Shown one piece after another: positions 51,649-62,507 of a stretch of 64,000 nt of DNA. The notes beneath the pieces are model-generated. The model was not told where the DNA came from. It saw only the letters and a program-made list of their open reading frames with translations, and made no database searches. Origin of the DNA: Salipiger bermudensis (GTDB taxonomy: Bacteria; Pseudomonadota; Alphaproteobacteria; Rhodobacterales; Rhodobacteraceae); contig NZ_JAHVIA010000002.1 in NCBI RefSeq assembly GCF_019801965.1, forward strand, positions 1-64,000. Direction: 5' to 3'. Numbering within the stretch: position 1 is the first letter of the stretch; each line of letters starts with the position of its first letter. The translations under genes were made by a program, and so were the position numbers.

Positions 51649-53877
51649 GTGCTGAGCGGGCGGCGCATAAGGGTGCGCGGGCAGGTGCAGGGGGTGGGGT
51701 TTCGGCCCTTCGTCTGGGCGCTGGCGCGACGCTTCGGGGTCTCGGGCGAGGTGTCGAACGATGCCGAGGGGGTACTGATCCTCTGCGCCGGGGGCGATCT
51801 CGAGGGCTTCGAGGCCGCGTTGCGGCTGGATGCGCCGCCGCTGGCGCGGGTCGATGCGGTGGAGAGCCGTGCGGCGCAGGTTGCGGAGGGCGAGGGCTTT
51901 GCCATCGTGGCCTCTGGCGGGCCGGGTGCGGAGACGCGCGTCACGCCGGATGCGGCGAGCTGCGGCGAGTGCGTGGCGGAGATCTTCGGCGACGGGCGGC
52001 GGCGGGGCTATGCCTTCACCAATTGCACCAATTGCGGGCCGCGTTTCACCATCCTGACCGGGCTTCCCTATGACCGGGCGCAGACCACCATGGCGGGGTT
52101 TGCGCTCTGCGAGCCTTGCCGGGCGGAATACGAGGATCCGGGCGACCGGCGCTTCCACGCGCAGCCTGTGGCCTGCCCGGATTGCGGGCCGCGGCTGTGG
52201 TTCGAGCGTGATGGAGGTGAGGTCGGGGGCGATGCTCTGGCGCTGGCGGCGGAGGCCTTGGGACGCGGCGAGATCCTCGCGGTGAAGGGCCTGGGCGGAT
52301 TTCACCTATGCTGCGATGCCACCGACGCGGCGGCGGTGGCAGCGTTGCGGGCGCGCAAGCGGCGGCCGGCGAAGCCGCTGGCGCTGATGGCCTCTTGCGA
52401 GGTGTTGGAAGGCTATGCGGCGCCGGGGGAGGCGGAGCGGGCGCTGCTGCGCGAGGCGGCGGCGCCGATCGTGTTGCTCGCGAAGCGGGAGGGGGGGCTG
52501 CCCGAGGTGCTGGCGCCGGGGCAGGGGGCGCTCGGGTGGATGCTGCCCTACACGCCGCTGCATCACCTGCTTTGCGCCGCGCTCGGGCGGCCTCTTGTGA
52601 TGACCAGCGGCAACCTCTCGGGCGAGCCGCAGGCGATCGGCAACGGTGAAGCGCGGGAGACGCTTGGCGGCATCGCCGACGGCTTCCTGATGCATGACCG
52701 CGACATCGCCCGGCGGCTTGATGATAGCGTTGAGCGGATCACGCCGCACGGGCCGATGGTGCTGCGGCGGGCGCGCGGGCGGGTGCCGGGGACGTTGCCT
52801 CTGCCAGAGGGTTTCCCGGAGCGGCAGGTGGTGGCCTATGGCGGGCAGATGAAGGCGGCGATCTGCCTGGTGAAGAATGGGCAGGCGATGCTTGGCCATC
52901 ACTTGGGCGAGCTCGACGAGGCGCTGACCTGGGAGGCCTTCCTGCAGGCGGATCGCGACTATGCCGCGCTCTTCGATCATCGCCCTGAGGCGGTGGCCTG
53001 CGACCTGCACCCGGGGTACCGCGCGACGCAGCATGCGCAGGGGCTGGGCCTGCCGGTGCTGGAGGTGCAGCATCACCACGCCCATCTTGCCGCCTGTCTG
53101 GGCGAAAACCTCTGGCCGCTGGAGGGCGGGCCGGTGGCGGGGATCGTGCTCGACGGCACCGGGCTCGGCGCGGACGGGACGCTCTGGGGTGGCGAGCTGC
53201 TGCTGGGCGATTACCGCGGTTTCGAGCGTGTCGGCTGGCTGCGGCCGGCGCCGCTGGTGGGCGGCGACAAAGCGGCGCGGGAGCCGTGGCGCAACGCGCT
53301 GGTGCGGCTCGATCAGGCGGGGCTGGCGGAAGAGGCAGAGGCGCTGTTTGCTGCGCAGCCGCTGGCGGCACTGCGGATGGCGGCGGAGCGGGGCCTAAAC
53401 GCGCCGCTTTCCTCCAGCGCCGGGCGGCTCTTCGATGCGGCGGCGGCCTGTCTCGGCATTTGTGCCGAGGCGCAGAGCTTCGAGGGCGAGGCGGCGATGC
53501 GCCTCGAGGCGATGGCCGAGGGGTCGGGGGAGGGCTACGGGCTGCCCTTCGAGAGCGGGGTCTTCGAGACCGCGCCGATGATCCGGCAACTCGTGCAGGA
53601 CGGGCGCGACGGCGTGCGCGCGGGCCAGCGGGCGTGGCGCTTCCATGCCGGGCTGGCGGAGGCCTTCGCGGCGCAGGCGCGGGCGCTGGTCGAGAGTGGG
53701 CGGGCCGAGGCGGTGGCGCTCTCGGGGGGCTGCTTCCAGAACGCGCTTCTGCTCGATCTCACGGTGAAGGCGCTGGGCGATCTGCCCGTGCTGATTCACC
53801 GCAGCACGCCGGCCAACGATGGCGGCCTCGCGCTCGGTCAGGCGCTGGTGGCGCTCGCAGGGCTGGAAAGCCGCTGA
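51649..53877 (+). CDS. hypF: [NiFe]-hydrogenase maturation carbamoyltransferase HypF
   Basis: HypF turns carbamoyl phosphate into the thiocarbamate on HypE that becomes the CN ligands of the active site. The 742-residue protein has the acylphosphatase domain (RGQVQGVGFRPFVW, about 8-90), two CxxC zinc fingers (CGEC, CTNC, CEPC, CPDC; about 108-190), a YrdC-like domain (about 200-390) with KRRPAKPLALM, and the Kae1-like domain with VQHHHAHLAACLGEN. It begins with GTG just after the intergenic repeat. Upstream genes are the H2 sensor, downstream the structural hydrogenase. Confidence 0.96.
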   Translation: MLSGRRIRVRGQVQGVGFRPFVWALARRFGVSGEVSNDAEGVLILCAGGDLEGFEAALRLDAPPLARVDAVESRAAQVAEGEGFAIVASGGPGAETRVTPDAASCGECVAEIFGDGRRRGYAFTNCTNCGPRFTILTGLPYDRAQTTMAGFALCEPCRAEYEDPGDRRFHAQPVACPDCGPRLWFERDGGEVGGDALALAAEALGRGEILAVKGLGGFHLCCDATDAAAVAALRARKRRPAKPLALMASCEVLEGYAAPGEAERALLREAAAPIVLLAKREGGLPEVLAPGQGALGWMLPYTPLHHLLCAALGRPLVMTSGNLSGEPQAIGNGEARETLGGIADGFLMHDRDIARRLDDSVERITPHGPMVLRRARGRVPGTLPLPEGFPERQVVAYGGQMKAAICLVKNGQAMLGHHLGELDEALTWEAFLQADRDYAALFDHRPEAVACDLHPGYRATQHAQGLGLPVLEVQHHHAHLAACLGENLWPLEGGPVAGIVLDGTGLGADGTLWGGELLLGDYRGFERVGWLRPAPLVGGDKAAREPWRNALVRLDQAGLAEEAEALFAAQPLAALRMAAERGLNAPLSSSAGRLFDAAAACLGICAEAQSFEGEAAMRLEAMAEGSGEGYGLPFESGVFETAPMIRQLVQDGRDGVRAGQRAWRFHAGLAEAFAAQARALVESGRAEAVALSGGCFQNALLLDLTVKALGDLPVLIHRSTPANDGGLALGQALVALAGLESR

Positions 53878-54083
53878 CCGGAGCCCGGCGCGGCCCGGAA
53901 AGCCCCTGACCGCGCCACGCCCCGGCATATCCATCTAACATACTGTCTAGGTTCATCTTTTCCAAGCGCCCGCGAAACGGGCATCGGCCTTCCGCACACG
54001 GCGGCATACCGCGATGCTCGGTTAATGCTGCGCGACAGGGAGCGTCGGCGCAGGGATTTCGCGAATTGGAGGAGGGCGCCAGC
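53878..54083 (+). promoter_or_regulatory. hupSLC promoter region
   Basis: This 206-base gap before hupS has an A/T-rich stretch near 53925-53965 that could bind IHF. In Rhodobacter capsulatus hupS expression needs IHF and HupR (family knowledge). I found no HupR TTG-N5-CAA site, no -24/-12 sigma-54 element and no ECF box by eye. A GGAGGAGG ribosome site ends the interval. Confidence 0.45.
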
Positions 54084-55172
54084 TTGAGCCAGATCGAAAC
54101 CTTCTACGAGGTCATGCGCAGCCAGGGGATCACCCGGCGCAGTTTCATGAAATACTGCTCGCTGACCGCCGCCGCGCTGGGCCTCGGGCCGGCCTTCGTC
54201 CCCAAGATCGCCCACGCGATGGAGACCAAGCCGCGCACCCCGGTGATCTGGGTGCACGGGCTCGAATGCACCTGCTGCTCCGAGAGCTTCATCCGTTCGG
54301 CGCACCCGCTCGCCAAGGACGTGGTGCTGTCGATGATCAGCCTCGATTACGACGACACGCTGATGGCGGCGGCCGGCCATCAGGCCGAGGCGGCGCTGCA
54401 GGAGACCATCGACAAGTACAAGGGCAACTACATCCTCGCGGTCGAGGGCAACCCGCCGCTCAACGAGGATGGCATGTATTGTATCGTCGGCGGCAAGCCC
54501 TTCGTCGACCAGCTCAAGCACGCCGCGGAGCACGCCAAGGCGATCATCTCGTGGGGGGCGTGTGCCTCCTATGGCTGCGTGCAGGCCGCCAAGCCCAACC
54601 CGACCCGGGCCACCCCGGTGCACAAGGTCATCACCGACAAACCGATCATCAAGGTGCCGGGCTGTCCGCCCATCGCGGAGGTGATGACCGGGGTCATCAC
54701 CTACATGCTCACCTTTGACCGTCTGCCGGAGCTTGATCGGCAGGGGCGGCCGGCGATGTTTTACTCTCAGCGTATCCATGACAAGTGCTATCGCCGGCCG
54801 CATTTCGATGCCGGTCAGTTCGTCGAGGCCTGGGACGACGAGAACGCGCGCAAGGGCTATTGCCTCTACAAGATGGGGTGCAAGGGGCCGACCACCTATA
54901 ACGCCTGCTCGACGGTGCGCTGGAACGAGGGTGTCTCGTTCCCGATCCAGTCGGGCCATGGCTGCATCGGCTGCTCGGAAGACGGCTTCTGGGATCAGGG
55001 CAGCTTCTACAACCGCGTCACCGACCTGACCCAGTTCGGGGTCGAGGCCAATGCCGACAAGATCGGCATGGCGGCGGCCGGCGTGGTCGGTGGCGGCATC
55101 GCGCTGCACGCCGCCGTCTCGGCGCTGAAAACCGCACAGAAAAAGACCCAGACGTCTAAAGAGGAGGTGTAA
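54084..55172 (+). CDS. hupS: uptake [NiFe]-hydrogenase small subunit HupS, O2-tolerant type
   Basis: HupS carries three Fe-S clusters of the membrane-bound uptake hydrogenase. The start is a TTG at 54084 preceded by GGAGGAGG ([11 protein letters not shown]...), giving 362 residues. The twin-arginine motif TRRSFMK (17-23) and a cleavage site after Ala45 send the folded dimer to the periplasm; a C-terminal helix (about 325-345) anchors it. Six Cys surround the proximal cluster: 62, 64, 65, 160, 165 and 194. In mature numbering these are 17, 19, 20, 115, 120 and 149, exactly those of E. coli Hyd-1, the basis of its O2 tolerance. The medial and distal motifs [17 protein letters not shown] and GHGCIGC follow. 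Confidence 0.96.
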   Translation: MSQIETFYEVMRSQGITRRSFMKYCSLTAAALGLGPAFVPKIAHAMETKPRTPVIWVHGLECTCCSESFIRSAHPLAKDVVLSMISLDYDDTLMAAAGHQAEAALQETIDKYKGNYILAVEGNPPLNEDGMYCIVGGKPFVDQLKHAAEHAKAIISWGACASYGCVQAAKPNPTRATPVHKVITDKPIIKVPGCPPIAEVMTGVITYMLTFDRLPELDRQGRPAMFYSQRIHDKCYRRPHFDAGQFVEAWDDENARKGYCLYKMGCKGPTTYNACSTVRWNEGVSFPIQSGHGCIGCSEDGFWDQGSFYNRVTDLTQFGVEANADKIGMAAAGVVGGGIALHAAVSALKTAQKKTQTSKEEV

Positions 55173-55175
55173 CCG

Positions 55176-56969
<1,794 letters not shown>

Positions 56970-56983
56970 GGAGGAGAGACCCC

Positions 56984-57166
56984 ATGAAACAGGCAATCGC
57001 ATTCTGGCTGGCCTCGGCCTCCGCCGCTTTCGCCCATTCCGGCCACGACGCTGCCCTGCCGGCCGACAGCGCGGCGCACTGGCTGCTCTCGCCCCTGCAT
57101 GGGCTGGGCGTTCTGGCGCTGGCCGTCATCCTGTGGGCGGTGATCCGCGCCCGCCGCAAGGAGTGA
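56984..57166 (+). CDS. small HupE-like membrane protein (N-terminal HupE segment only)
   Basis: The 60-residue protein has a signal-like segment (about 1-17), AFAHSGHDAAL, then one helix with SPLHGLGVLALAVILWAVI and a basic end (RARRKE). The AH-x-GHD start and the HP-x-x-GxxHxL-like position (SPLHGLGVL) resemble the first part of HupE/UreJ nickel transporters, but the remaining five helices are missing, and the second His of the transporter motif is not kept. GAGGAG precedes the ATG. Its place between hupL and hupC suggests a small accessory subunit of the membrane hydrogenase rather than a transporter. Confidence 0.65.
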   Translation: MKQAIAFWLASASAAFAHSGHDAALPADSAAHWLLSPLHGLGVLALAVILWAVIRARRKE

Positions 57167-57170
57167 TCCG

Positions 57171-57947
57171 ATGGAGCAGAAAACCATCCACTCCCCGAAC
57201 CCGGGCGTCGAGCCGCTCTCGACCGCCCGGCTCACCGGAGACGCCACGGAACAGGACATCGAGTCGATCCGCCGGCGGACCTCGGTCTTCGTCTACGAAT
57301 GGCCGGTGCGGCTCTGGCACTGGATCAACGCGGCGCTGATCATGACCCTGATCGGCACCGGCTGGCTCATCGCCTCGCCGCTGCCGACGATGAACTTCGC
57401 CGAGGCGACCTACCAGTTCGTCATGGGCTACAACCGCTTCATCCATTTCGCCGCCGGCCAGCTGCTGACCGTGGCCTTCGCCGGTCGGGTCTACTGGGCG
57501 CTGGTGGGCAACCACCACTCCAAGCAGCTGTTCTACGTGCCGGTGTGGAAGAAGGCGTGGTGGAAAGAGGTTGTCCACGAGCTGCGCTGGTATGCCTTCC
57601 TCGAGGACGTGCCGAAGAAATACGTCGGACATAACCCACTGGCACAGGTGGCGATGTTCTTCTTCATGACGGTGGGCATCACCTTCATGCTGCTGACCGG
57701 CTGGGCGCTTTATGCCGAGGGCGCGGGGCAGGGCTCGCTGCCGGATCTGGCGATGGGCTGGCTGATCGCCTGGGTGCAGAACACGCAGGTGCTGCACTCG
57801 CTGCATCACCTCGGCATGTGGTTCATCATCATCTTCATGATGATCCATATCTACGCCGCGATCCGCGAGGATATCATGTCGCGCCAGTCGATGGTCTCGA
57901 CGATGATCTCCGGCCACCGCACCTTCAAGGACGACCTGCCGGACTGA
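57171..57947 (+). CDS. hupC: Ni/Fe-hydrogenase b-type cytochrome HupC
   Basis: HupC passes electrons from HupS to the quinone pool and anchors the enzyme. The 258-residue protein has a 40-residue cytoplasmic start, then four main helices with heme-b His in VRLWHWINAALI, HFAAGQLLTVAF, LHSLHHLGMWFI and MMIHIYAAI. It ends the hupSL transcript; a strong terminator follows 28 bases later. Confidence 0.95.
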   Translation: MEQKTIHSPNPGVEPLSTARLTGDATEQDIESIRRRTSVFVYEWPVRLWHWINAALIMTLIGTGWLIASPLPTMNFAEATYQFVMGYNRFIHFAAGQLLTVAFAGRVYWALVGNHHSKQLFYVPVWKKAWWKEVVHELRWYAFLEDVPKKYVGHNPLAQVAMFFFMTVGITFMLLTGWALYAEGAGQGSLPDLAMGWLIAWVQNTQVLHSLHHLGMWFIIIFMMIHIYAAIREDIMSRQSMVSTMISGHRTFKDDLPD

Positions 57948-57974
57948 GCTTTCCGGTTTTGCATAAGACGTGGA

Positions 57975-58000
57975 ACGGGCCCTTGCAGGGCCCGTTTTTC
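57975..58000 (+). terminator. Rho-independent terminator after hupC
   Basis: An 8-bp perfect stem (57975-57982 with 57988-57995), five-base loop and T-run. It divides the structural genes hupSLC from the maturation genes that start at hupD. Confidence 0.9.
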
Positions 58001-58036
58001 TTTGCGGAACTTTGCCTTGCGATGATGGTGAATTGT

Positions 58037-58051
58037 GGAAAGTATCTTTCC
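58037..58051. promoter_or_regulatory. perfect inverted repeat upstream of hupD
   Basis: GGAAAG-TAT-CTTTCC, a 15-base palindrome in an A/T-richer 230-base gap between the hupC terminator and hupD. The gap needs a promoter for the maturation genes, so this is a candidate operator. It could also be a weak hairpin. No family match is known to me. Confidence 0.4.
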
Positions 58052-58228
58052 GTCATGCGCCTGGCCACTGCTGCCGTTTTAGGCGTGTTTTCTTTTATTT
58101 TCAGAGGGATGAGTAAAGGTGACTGTGAGATGCAGAATCCCTGCCGTCCCGGGGCGGAAACGATAAGGTCGTTCGGGCCAGCAGGCGGAAACAGATCTTT
58201 CGCCGGGCAAGCAAGGGGAGGGGACGGC

Positions 58229-58837
58229 ATGGCGCAAAAGGCGCTCATTCTCGGCATCGGCAACGTGCTCTGGGCAGACGAGGGATTCGGCGTGCGCTGC
58301 GTCGAGCATCTCGCCGAGACTCTCTCCTTCGGCGACGACGTCAAGGTGCTCGATGGCGGCACGCAGGGGCTCTACCTGCTGCCCTTCCTCGAGGAGGCCG
58401 ACCTGCTCGTGGTGTTCGACGCGGTGGACTACGGCCTCCAGCCCGGCACCATGAAGGTGGTCGAGGGCGACGAGGTGCCGCGCTTCATGGGCGCCAAGAA
58501 GATGTCGCTGCACCAGACCGGCTTTCAGGACGTGATCGCCACCGCCCAGCTGATGGACTACTGCCCCGCCGAGCTGCTGCTCGTCGGCTGCCAGCCCGAG
58601 GAGCTCGAGGATTACGGCGGGGGGCTGCGCGCGGTCGTTGCAGCGCGCATCCCCGAGGCGGTCGGGATCGCCCGCCACTGGCTCGCCGCGCGCGGCTTCC
58701 ACGCCGCGGAGGGCCGCACCGAGACCGACGCGCTGGCCGACAGCTCGATCCGGCATCAGGCCTACGAGGCCGGCCGCCCCTCCGAGGACGAAGCCTGCCG
58801 CACAGGCGACGCCCGCTTCTTCCCGGCGGCGGAGTAG
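58229..58837 (+). CDS. hupD: hydrogenase maturation endopeptidase HupD
   Basis: HupD cuts the C-terminal peptide of HupL once nickel is in place. The ATG at 58229 has GGGGAGGGG upstream; the open frame before it is non-coding gap sequence. The 202-residue protein shows the family motifs GIGNVLWADEGFG (nickel-sensing Glu18), FDAVDYG (Asp67) and SLHQTGF (His95). The C-terminal 40 residues extend beyond short family members and are polar. Confidence 0.94.
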   Translation: MAQKALILGIGNVLWADEGFGVRCVEHLAETLSFGDDVKVLDGGTQGLYLLPFLEEADLLVVFDAVDYGLQPGTMKVVEGDEVPRFMGAKKMSLHQTGFQDVIATAQLMDYCPAELLLVGCQPEELEDYGGGLRAVVAARIPEAVGIARHWLAARGFHAAEGRTETDALADSSIRHQAYEAGRPSEDEACRTGDARFFPAAE

Positions 58838-58842
58838 GGCCG

Positions 58843-59163
58843 ATGTGCGTCGGCATCCCGATGAAGATCCTCTCGGTCGACGGCATCGCCGGCCGCGCCA
58901 CCGGCGACGAGGGCGAGGCGCTGATCGACCTGTCGCTGGTCGGCGACGTGGCGCCGGGCACCTGGGTGCTGACCCATCTCGGCCACGCCCGCGAGGTCAT
59001 CACCGAACAGGAGGCCGAGCTCATCGCCCGCGCCCTGCGCGGCCTGCGCAGCATCATGCAGGGGGCCGGGGCGGGCGATGCCTTTGCCGATCTCGACAAC
59101 CGCAGCCCGAGCCTGCCGCCGCATCTCGAAGCGGCGCGGCTGGCGGGCAAGACAACCGCCTGA
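58843..59163 (+). CDS. hupF: hydrogenase chaperone HupF (HypC family)
   Basis: HupF is a HypC-like chaperone that holds the immature large subunit, and in Rhizobium helps HupL assemble under oxygen. The 106-residue protein starts MCVGIPMKI, with the essential Cys2, and contains the family's GDVAPGTWVLTHLGHA block. It is longer than HypC by a C-terminal tail, the usual HupF/HypC difference. It begins 5 bases after hupD. Confidence 0.93.
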   Translation: MCVGIPMKILSVDGIAGRATGDEGEALIDLSLVGDVAPGTWVLTHLGHAREVITEQEAELIARALRGLRSIMQGAGAGDAFADLDNRSPSLPPHLEAARLAGKTTA

Positions 59164-59239
59164 GCGAGGCGGCCCGAGCAGGGCAGCCCGCGCAAGACGA
59201 CCCGAGCAAGACCGCCTGACAAGCGCCCGAGGAGGACCT

Positions 59240-59626
59240 ATGTCACACCCCCTGATCGACCGGCTGGTGAGCGAGCTTGGCTGGCCCCGCCTGAGCACAA
59301 TGGCTGATGTCGCGGCCTTCACCGAGGCGCCGGGCGCCCATTGCCTCTTCGTGCCGGGCGACCCGAAGCGCAACCTCGAGAGCGCCGACGTGGCGGTGAT
59401 CCTGCCCGAGCTGCGCATCGCCTTCCAGCGCGCCTTCGATTGCGCCGTGGTCGATGACGCCATCGAGACCCAGCTGCGCGAGGCCACCGGCGTGCTGAAG
59501 ACGCCGTCGCTGATCTTCTTCCGCGACGGGGCCTGCCTCGGCGGCATTCCCAAGGTGCGCGATTGGGATGACTACATGGCGCGCATCCCGCAGATCCTGA
59601 ACACGATCCCGGCCCCGGCGGCCTGA
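59240..59626 (+). CDS. hupG: hydrogenase assembly protein HupG (HyaE family)
   Basis: HupG/HyaE is a thioredoxin-fold protein without the CxxC active site, linked to quality control of HupS export. The ATG at 59240 has GAGGAGG upstream and gives 128 residues. The fold is visible in LFVPGDPKRNLESADVAVIL and KTPSLIFFRDGACLGGIPKVRDW. It lies between hupF and hupH in the usual order. Confidence 0.92.
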   Translation: MSHPLIDRLVSELGWPRLSTMADVAAFTEAPGAHCLFVPGDPKRNLESADVAVILPELRIAFQRAFDCAVVDDAIETQLREATGVLKTPSLIFFRDGACLGGIPKVRDWDDYMARIPQILNTIPAPAA

Positions 59627-59637
59627 CGGAGGACACG

Positions 59638-60465
59638 ATGGTCAACAATTTCCACATGCCGCCCGTGGGCTACGGTCCCGGCTCGCAGCCCGAGGACGAG
59701 GCCGAGCTGGAATACATGCCGCTGCCGCAGGACATGCGCACCTTCTCGGTCCACATTCCCGATGTCGAGGACACCGGCGGGCTGGCCCCGGCGATGGACC
59801 TGCTGGCGCGGGTCGCCGCCGCCGCCGACCGGGTGGCCGCGCAGGGCGGTGCCGAGCGCTTCGACCTCGCAACGCTCGACGCGCCCAACCGCCGCCTCAT
59901 CGCCGAGACCATGGGTGAGGGCGAGGTGGCGATGAAGATCCGTGGCCTGCCCTCGGTCAGGGCGCAGGAATCGGTCTTTGCCGGCATCTGGGTGCTGCAT
60001 GGCGCCGGGCTCGACGCCATCGAGGTGGCAAGCGTGCCCTCCGATGCCCGCGCCCGCGCCTTCGAGCCGTTCCGCCCGGGCGATGCCAACGCCGCTGGCG
60101 CCGGCGTGGTCAACGCGCCGGCGCTGCTGGTCGAGCTGCAGGACAAGAGCGCCGGCTACAGGGCAAGCGGCGAGCTGCACGTGGTCAACCTCACCCTGCT
60201 GCCGCACACCGAAGGCGATCTCGCCTGGCTCGACGCGCGGCTGGGGGTGGGTTCCACCGACATCCTGTCGCGCGGCTACGGCAATTGCCGGGTCACCGCG
60301 ACGGCTTTGCCGCATGTCTGGCGGGTGCAGTTCTACAACTCGATGGACCAGCTCATCCTCGACACCTTCGAGGTCACCGACATGCCCGAGGTCGCCATCG
60401 CCGCCGCCGAGGATCTGAGCGACAGCGCCGAGCGCCTGCGCGAAGTGCTGGAGGCGATCACATGA
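59638..60465 (+). CDS. hupH: hydrogenase expression/formation protein HupH (HyaF family)
   Basis: HupH is needed to process HupL/HupS in Rhizobium and Rhodobacter; its exact step is unresolved. The 275-residue protein has the family ends: the early GYGPGSQPEDE motif, LLVELQDKSAGYR in the middle, and the late SRGYGNCRVTATALPHVWRV followed by a DTFEVTDMPEVAIAA stretch. Its stop overlaps the hupJ start by four bases. Confidence 0.93.
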   Translation: MVNNFHMPPVGYGPGSQPEDEAELEYMPLPQDMRTFSVHIPDVEDTGGLAPAMDLLARVAAAADRVAAQGGAERFDLATLDAPNRRLIAETMGEGEVAMKIRGLPSVRAQESVFAGIWVLHGAGLDAIEVASVPSDARARAFEPFRPGDANAAGAGVVNAPALLVELQDKSAGYRASGELHVVNLTLLPHTEGDLAWLDARLGVGSTDILSRGYGNCRVTATALPHVWRVQFYNSMDQLILDTFEVTDMPEVAIAAAEDLSDSAERLREVLEAIT

Positions 60466-61280
60466 GCTTCGAGGGCAGCTATCTCGGTGCCAATGACCGG
60501 ATCTCGGATCAGGCGATCATGGAGTGCAAGATCTGCTGGACGCCCTACGATCCGGCGGAGGGCGACGACACAAGGCAGGTCGAGCCGGGCACGCCGTTCC
60601 ACGCCCTGCCGGAGGACTGGTCCTGCCCGAACTGCTCGGGCCCAAAGGAGCAGTTCATGGTGCTGGAGGATCCCGGCGCGGCGGATCTGCTCGAGGCCAC
60701 CCGCATCCGCGCGGTGACCGATCGGCTGGTGGTGGATTTCCGCGAGGTCTACAACGCCAAGATGCGCGATGTGCCGATCGTCAACAAGGCGCTGCAGGTC
60801 GAGGCCATCGACTTCCAGAAGCACGGCGACTGTCTGCTCGGCGTGCTGGTCAGCCCGTGGTTCATGAACCTCGTGTTGCTGCCCGATGCCGGGCAAGAGT
60901 GGTCGGGGCTCACGGCGGGCGAGAAGGAGGTGATCTCCTTTCCTTCCGGTGATTACGAGTTCATCCACAACAGCCGCGAGCTGACGGGCGGCTACAAGGC
61001 CTGCTCGCTGTTCTCGCCGATGCACGAGTTCACCCGGCAGAAGGACGCGACCGATGTCGCCCGCGCGGTCATGGTGGCGCTGTTCCAGGAGGAGCACCGC
61101 GCCGAGACCGATCGCGCCGCCGAGATCCGCGCCTCCCGCGAGGCCGAGCTGGCCGCCGCCGAGGAGGCCGCGCAAGAGGCCGAGGAGGCTGCGCCCGATG
61201 CGAGCCCCTCGCGCCGCGCGGTGATCACCGGCGGGCTGTCGCAGGATGTGCAGGACGCACCGGAACAGGGCGCCGCCTGA
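60462..61280 (+). CDS. hupJ: rubredoxin-HupJ fusion (HupI + HybE-type chaperone)
   Basis: The first 70 residues are a rubredoxin with iron ligands Cys22, Cys25, Cys55 and Cys58 (CKIC and CPNC), equivalent to the separate HupI of Rhizobium. Residues 75-210 are the HupJ/HybE-like assembly domain (VDFREVYNAKMRDVPIVNKAL, CLLGVLVSPWFMNLVLLP). The last 60 residues are Ala/Glu-rich low complexity. The 272-residue protein is cytoplasmic. It overlaps hupH and ends at the first base of hupK, so translation is coupled. Fusion is typical of Rhodobacter relatives. Confidence 0.92.
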   Translation: MSFEGSYLGANDRISDQAIMECKICWTPYDPAEGDDTRQVEPGTPFHALPEDWSCPNCSGPKEQFMVLEDPGAADLLEATRIRAVTDRLVVDFREVYNAKMRDVPIVNKALQVEAIDFQKHGDCLLGVLVSPWFMNLVLLPDAGQEWSGLTAGEKEVISFPSGDYEFIHNSRELTGGYKACSLFSPMHEFTRQKDATDVARAVMVALFQEEHRAETDRAAEIRASREAELAAAEEAAQEAEEAAPDASPSRRAVITGGLSQDVQDAPEQGAA

Positions 61281-62173
61281 TGCTGGACAAGCGCCCCACA
61301 GCCCGGCTTGTCGCCCAGCCAGCCCCGGGCCTCCCGGTGGCGCGGCTGGTGCTCGGCAGGCCGGTGGCCGAGGTCGAGGCGACTCTCCCCCGTCTCTTCA
61401 ACCTCTGCCGCGGGGCGCAGGCGGCGGCGGTGTCGGCGGCCCTTGGACGGGCCGATGACCACACCGCCGCCGCTGAAATCGCGCAGGACGTGCTGCGCGA
61501 TCACCTTCTCAAGCTGCACGCCGCCTGGCCGAACCTGCTCGGCCTCGCGCCGCAGCCGCTGCCCGACGACTGGCGCGCCGGCGGGGCTGCGCTCCTCGAA
61601 GCGCTCTTTGGCCCCGAGGTCGCGGCCCCTGCGACGCCCGCGGCGTTCCGGGCGTTCCTCGCGAGCGAGCGCCCCGTCGCCGCGCCGCTGGCCCGCATCG
61701 CGCAGCTCTTCGCCCCCGGCGAGGCGGTGGCCGAGGGCCTGCCCGCGCCGCAGGCCCAGGCGATCTGGCAACGCGCCCCCTGCGAGAACTCCGTCGCCGC
61801 GCGCCACCTCGCGCACCCGGTGATGCGGGCGCTCGAGGCCAGCCACGGTCGCGGCCCGCTGTGGCGCGCCACCGCCCGGCTCTATGACATCGAGGCCGCC
61901 GCCCTGGGCCGCCTCCCGGCGCTTGAGGCGGCGCCCGGGCGGGCGCTTGTCCCTGCCGCGCGCGGGGCCTATGCCATTCGGATGGAAGTGGAAAACGGCC
62001 ACGTTATCACCTTCGACCGGGTCACCCCCACCGATGCGCTGCTGGCGCCGGAGGGCATCCTTGCGCGCTGCCTCGCCACGCTGCCGGCAGAGAAAACCGG
62101 CCTCGGGGCGCTGCTGCTCGACATTCTCGACCCGTGCAGCCCGGTGCGGCTGCGGGAGGTGCAAGATGCATGA
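61280..62173 (+). CDS. hupK: hydrogenase assembly scaffold protein HupK
   Basis: HupK resembles a shortened large subunit and is thought to serve as a scaffold for the Fe(CN)2CO unit during O2-exposed assembly. The 297-residue protein has [28 protein letters not shown] and the ending [11 protein letters not shown], a reduced version of the HupL L2 motif. It starts at the last base of the hupJ stop and overlaps hypA by 8 bases. Confidence 0.9.
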   Translation: MLDKRPTARLVAQPAPGLPVARLVLGRPVAEVEATLPRLFNLCRGAQAAAVSAALGRADDHTAAAEIAQDVLRDHLLKLHAAWPNLLGLAPQPLPDDWRAGGAALLEALFGPEVAAPATPAAFRAFLASERPVAAPLARIAQLFAPGEAVAEGLPAPQAQAIWQRAPCENSVAARHLAHPVMRALEASHGRGPLWRATARLYDIEAAALGRLPALEAAPGRALVPAARGAYAIRMEVENGHVITFDRVTPTDALLAPEGILARCLATLPAEKTGLGALLLDILDPCSPVRLREVQDA

Positions 62174-62507
62174 AATGTCGCTCTGCGAGGGCATCCGCCG
62201 GGTCGTCGACCAGGCCGCTGCGGCGCCGGAGATCCAGCGCGTGACCCGCGTCCGGCTTGAGATCGGCCGCTTCGCCGGGGTCGAGAAACCGGCGCTGGAA
62301 TTTGCCTGGGAGGTCGTGATGCGCGGCTCCAAGGCCGAGGGCGCGGCGCTCGAGATGATCGACCTGCCGGGCCGCGCGCTCTGCTATGACTGCATGGAGA
62401 CGGTGGAGATCGCCCACCGGCTCGATCCCTGCCCGACATGCGGCGGCGGAAAGCTGATGCCCGACGGGGGCGACGAAATGAGAATCAAGGATATGGAGGT
62501 CATCTGA
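62166..62507 (+). CDS. hypA: hydrogenase nickel incorporation protein HypA
   Basis: HypA delivers nickel to the large subunit with HypB. The 113-residue protein starts MHEMSL (nickel ligand His2) and has the zinc site CYDC and CPTC (Cys73, Cys76, Cys89, Cys92). Length is typical. It overlaps hupK by 8 bases and hypB by one. Confidence 0.95.
   Translation: MHEMSLCEGIRRVVDQAAAAPEIQRVTRVRLEIGRFAGVEKPALEFAWEVVMRGSKAEGAALEMIDLPGRALCYDCMETVEIAHRLDPCPTCGGGKLMPDGGDEMRIKDMEVI

Noticed and set aside
53945-53960. TGAACC on the minus strand in the hupS upstream gap
   Set aside because: The -10 part does not match and it points away from hupS, towards the end of hypF.
53878-54083. sigma-54 (-24/-12) or HupR TTG-N5-CAA site before hupS
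   Set aside because: The nearest GG/GC pair has an 11-base rather than 10-base spacing, and no TTG-N5-CAA was found.
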